This document shows positions 5,645 to 7,293 of a stretch of 7,293 nucleotides of DNA, piece after piece (position 1 is the first letter of the stretch; each line of letters opens with the position of its first letter). The DNA is taken from positions 1-7,293 of the forward strand of contig JAGDAL010000302.1 of the NCBI GenBank assembly GCA_017959525.1, written 5' to 3'. Both the position numbers and the translations under genes were made by a program. This DNA comes from Lachnospiraceae bacterium (GTDB lineage Bacteria; Bacillota; Clostridia; Lachnospirales; Lachnospiraceae). Below the pieces are notes generated by a model that was given only the letters and a program-made list of their open reading frames with translations, was not told the DNA's origin and searched no databases.

Positions 5645-6484
5645 ATGCCGGAAGTGATTGGCGTCGATCGCGCCATTTTCTTAGACTATACGAAATCCAA
5701 CGATTTCTTTTTATTTGAAGTGGGATCCTATAAGTGCGAGCCAAGCTACCACTATGGCCCCATCGTGCGAACCCATACGATTTTTCATTATGTAAGTTCC
5801 GGAAAAGGATACTTAATCATCAACGATCGAAGGTTCGACATTCGGGCCGGACAGGGATTCGTCATTCCGGCCAATTGTAAGGCTTACTATGAAGCAGATG
5901 CCAAGGACCCTTGGTCTTATTCCTGGATTCATGTGGACGGTCCGCGAACAGCGGAATTATTTCACACTGCAGGCTTATCGGAAGACAATCCGGTGTTTGT
6001 CCCAAGAGAGGATGCTAGCGAAATTCTAAGCATCATCGATGACATCTACGACAACCACAACCGGGATTGCTACTGCTATGCCAAGGTATACGAATTCTTC
6101 GACTGCATCATTCACAAGTCCAATCGTCGCATCCAAAAGGACGTGGATCCGCGATTAAAATACGTCAAAAGTGCCATCAACTTCATTCGTCTCAAGTACT
6201 CCGAGCCCATCACTGTAGATGAAATTGCCGGAGCCTGTGGGCTAAATCGAAGTTACCTAACCCGCATTTTTAAACATGCCACCGGCTATACGCCGCAGTC
6301 CTACCTGCTGACTTATCGCATGAAAAAAGCTTCCGCGCTGCTCAAGGACAGCAACGAAAGCATTGCAAATATTGCCTTTTTAGTTGGATATTCCGACGCC
6401 TATACCTTCTCCAAGGCGTTCAAGCGCTGCAAGGAGTTGTCGCCGACGGAGTATCGTACCAAACATAATAAGGAGGTCTTATGA
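5645..6484 (+). CDS. AraC-family transcriptional regulator (MsmR/RafR-like)
   Basis: This is the probable sugar-responsive activator of the divergent alpha-galactoside operon. The 279-residue product has an N-terminal cupin-type ligand domain (about 20-100), with RTHTIFHYVSSGKGYL (42-57), AGQGFVIP (68-75) and a PWSYSWIHVDG stretch (89-99) typical of sugar-responsive members. The C-terminal DNA-binding domain (about 170-272) holds two helix-turn-helix units: ITVDEIAGACGLNRSYLTRIF (first unit, roughly 189-209) and the second in SIANIAFLVGYSDAYTFSKAF (roughly 239-259), ending with the SPTEYR hallmark at 266-271. It is divergent from the alpha-galactosidase gene and its stop codon overlaps the start of the FIST gene. 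A palindrome in its leader suggests autoregulation. The ligand is inferred from context, not from residues. Confidence 0.94.
   Translation: MPEVIGVDRAIFLDYTKSNDFFLFEVGSYKCEPSYHYGPIVRTHTIFHYVSSGKGYLIINDRRFDIRAGQGFVIPANCKAYYEADAKDPWSYSWIHVDGPRTAELFHTAGLSEDNPVFVPREDASEILSIIDDIYDNHNRDCYCYAKVYEFFDCIIHKSNRRIQKDVDPRLKYVKSAINFIRLKYSEPITVDEIAGACGLNRSYLTRIFKHATGYTPQSYLLTYRMKKASALLKDSNESIANIAFLVGYSDAYTFSKAFKRCKELSPTEYRTKHNKEVL
6471..6484 (+). promoter_or_regulatory. Perfect Shine-Dalgarno and ATGA start/stop overlap
   Basis: AGGAGG (6471-6476), inside the last codons of the regulator gene, is 4 bases before ATG 6481. That ATG overlaps the regulator's TGA stop (6482-6484) as ATGA. This arrangement supports translational coupling of the regulator and the FIST-domain protein. 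Confidence 0.8.
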
Positions 6485-7293
6485 AGCAAAAAACCATCGT
6501 ATTCGACAAGTCCGCACCTCTCGAAGAGGTATCCGCAAAGCTTATGGAGTTTATCCAGAGTCATCCGGCGGAGAAGATTCTCTTACAAGCCGTAGAGCCC
6601 AGCGGCGATATTGACTATATTCGCCGAGGATTGGAGTATGCCCACGAAGTGCTCCCCGGAATTACACTATTTGGCATGACCTCCCACTGTGCCATGACCA
6701 GAGATACCCATGCAGCCAAGTTCCCGGTAGTTTCTGCGCTTCTATTCGAAGAAAACAGCTTTGCTTCTTTTGCTTATGACTGTAAAAACATGACTCCAAA
6801 GGAGGCCGGCCGGCAATTCTGCAACGACCTTGCTTCTATTCCTGACTTAAAAGGCATTCTTATGATGTCTTCCGATATCACCTTATGCCCAACCGATTTC
6901 ATTTCCGAAGTTTCCACGCATTATCCGAACATTCCCATCTTTGGCGCCATGGCCGGAACCTCAACGTTGAAGGAAGACCAGTCCCTGGCTTTTCTTAACG
7001 ACACGGTCTATGAGCGAGGCATTGTTCTCATTGCCTTCTACGGTCCAACACTGGAAATCACCACTCACTACAATCTTGGTTGGAAGCCACTGGGTAACAC
7101 CTTCACCATTACACAAAGCTCCGATGACGGCAAAGTATATAAAATCAACGACAAGCCGGCAGTTACCGTATACAACAAATACCTCGGTGTTCCAATCAAC
7201 CAATACTTCTTCGAGAACACTGCAGCCTGTCCTTTTATTTTTCGACACAACAACAAGCTGGTTGCCCGTGTCGCTCTCGATCATACGGCAACG
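6481..7293 (+). CDS. FIST-domain sensory protein, C-terminal part cut by window edge
   Basis: The reading frame is open for 271 codons from ATG 6481 to the window end. The product resembles the FIST family: an N-terminal FIST domain (about 30-225) followed by the start of FIST_C. Recognisable stretches are LFGMTSHCAMTRD (63-75, where many members have a GCSTAGE-like motif), PIFGAMAGTS (152-161), YERGIVLIAF (177-186), LGWKPLGNTFTIT (199-211) and INDKPAVTVYNKYLG (222-236). FIST domains are predicted from genome context to bind small ligands, perhaps amino acids, and often precede output domains such as GGDEF, histidine kinase or chemoreceptor modules. Any output domain here would lie beyond 7293. 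No signal peptide or membrane segment is visible, so it is cytoplasmic as far as seen. It is coupled to the AraC gene. The family call is made from pattern memory and is fairly sure; its signal and output are unknown. Confidence 0.82.
   Translation, partial: MKQKTIVFDKSAPLEEVSAKLMEFIQSHPAEKILLQAVEPSGDIDYIRRGLEYAHEVLPGITLFGMTSHCAMTRDTHAAKFPVVSALLFEENSFASFAYDCKNMTPKEAGRQFCNDLASIPDLKGILMMSSDITLCPTDFISEVSTHYPNIPIFGAMAGTSTLKEDQSLAFLNDTVYERGIVLIAFYGPTLEITTHYNLGWKPLGNTFTITQSSDDGKVYKINDKPAVTVYNKYLGVPINQYFFENTAACPFIFRHNNKLVARVALDHTAT

Noticed and set aside
6961..7284. Minus-strand open frame of 107 codons at the right edge
   Set aside because: It is antisense to the FIST coding frame, which has clear family motifs and a perfect ribosome binding site.

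Overview
The window holds a six-gene alpha-galactoside (raffinose/melibiose-type) utilisation locus from a Gram-positive anaerobe, most likely class Clostridia, perhaps Lachnospiraceae. The grounds for that placement are a lipoprotein solute-binding protein with a Gly/Ser/Ala-rich tether, strong AGGAGG-like ribosome binding sites, a transport operon without its own ATPase, a GH36 enzyme whose catalytic numbering matches that of the Geobacillus enzyme, and moderate GC. The taxonomy is inference only.

Layout. A divergent intergenic region (5526-5644) separates two transcription units. On the minus strand, read right to left, lie a cytoplasmic GH36 alpha-galactosidase (5525-3321), a sugar-binding lipoprotein (3195-1879), a MalF-type permease (1776-883) and a MalG-type permease (866-45), closed by a 15-bp perfect hairpin at 1-34. 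On the plus strand lie an AraC-family regulator (5645-6484) and, overlapping it by ATGA, a FIST-domain sensor protein (6481 onward) that runs off the right edge.

How the genes work together. The lipoprotein and the two permeases would import an alpha-galactoside, using an MsmK/MsmX-type ATPase encoded elsewhere. The alpha-galactosidase would release galactose in the cytoplasm, and the AraC protein probably switches the operon on when the sugar is present. The translationally coupled FIST protein suggests a second ligand-sensing input tied to the regulator.

The most notable signal is non-coding. A 19-bp palindrome, GATGTCA-WAATG-TGACATC, occurs twice with one mismatch. One copy lies in the divergent region (5607-5625) and the other between the alpha-galactosidase and the binding-protein gene (3304-3322). 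Both sit 19 bp upstream of a candidate -35 with a 17-bp spacer on the minus strand. I propose these are the operators of the neighbouring AraC protein. No intergenic stretch exceeds 300 bases, and I see no RNA genes, mobile elements or CRISPR arrays.
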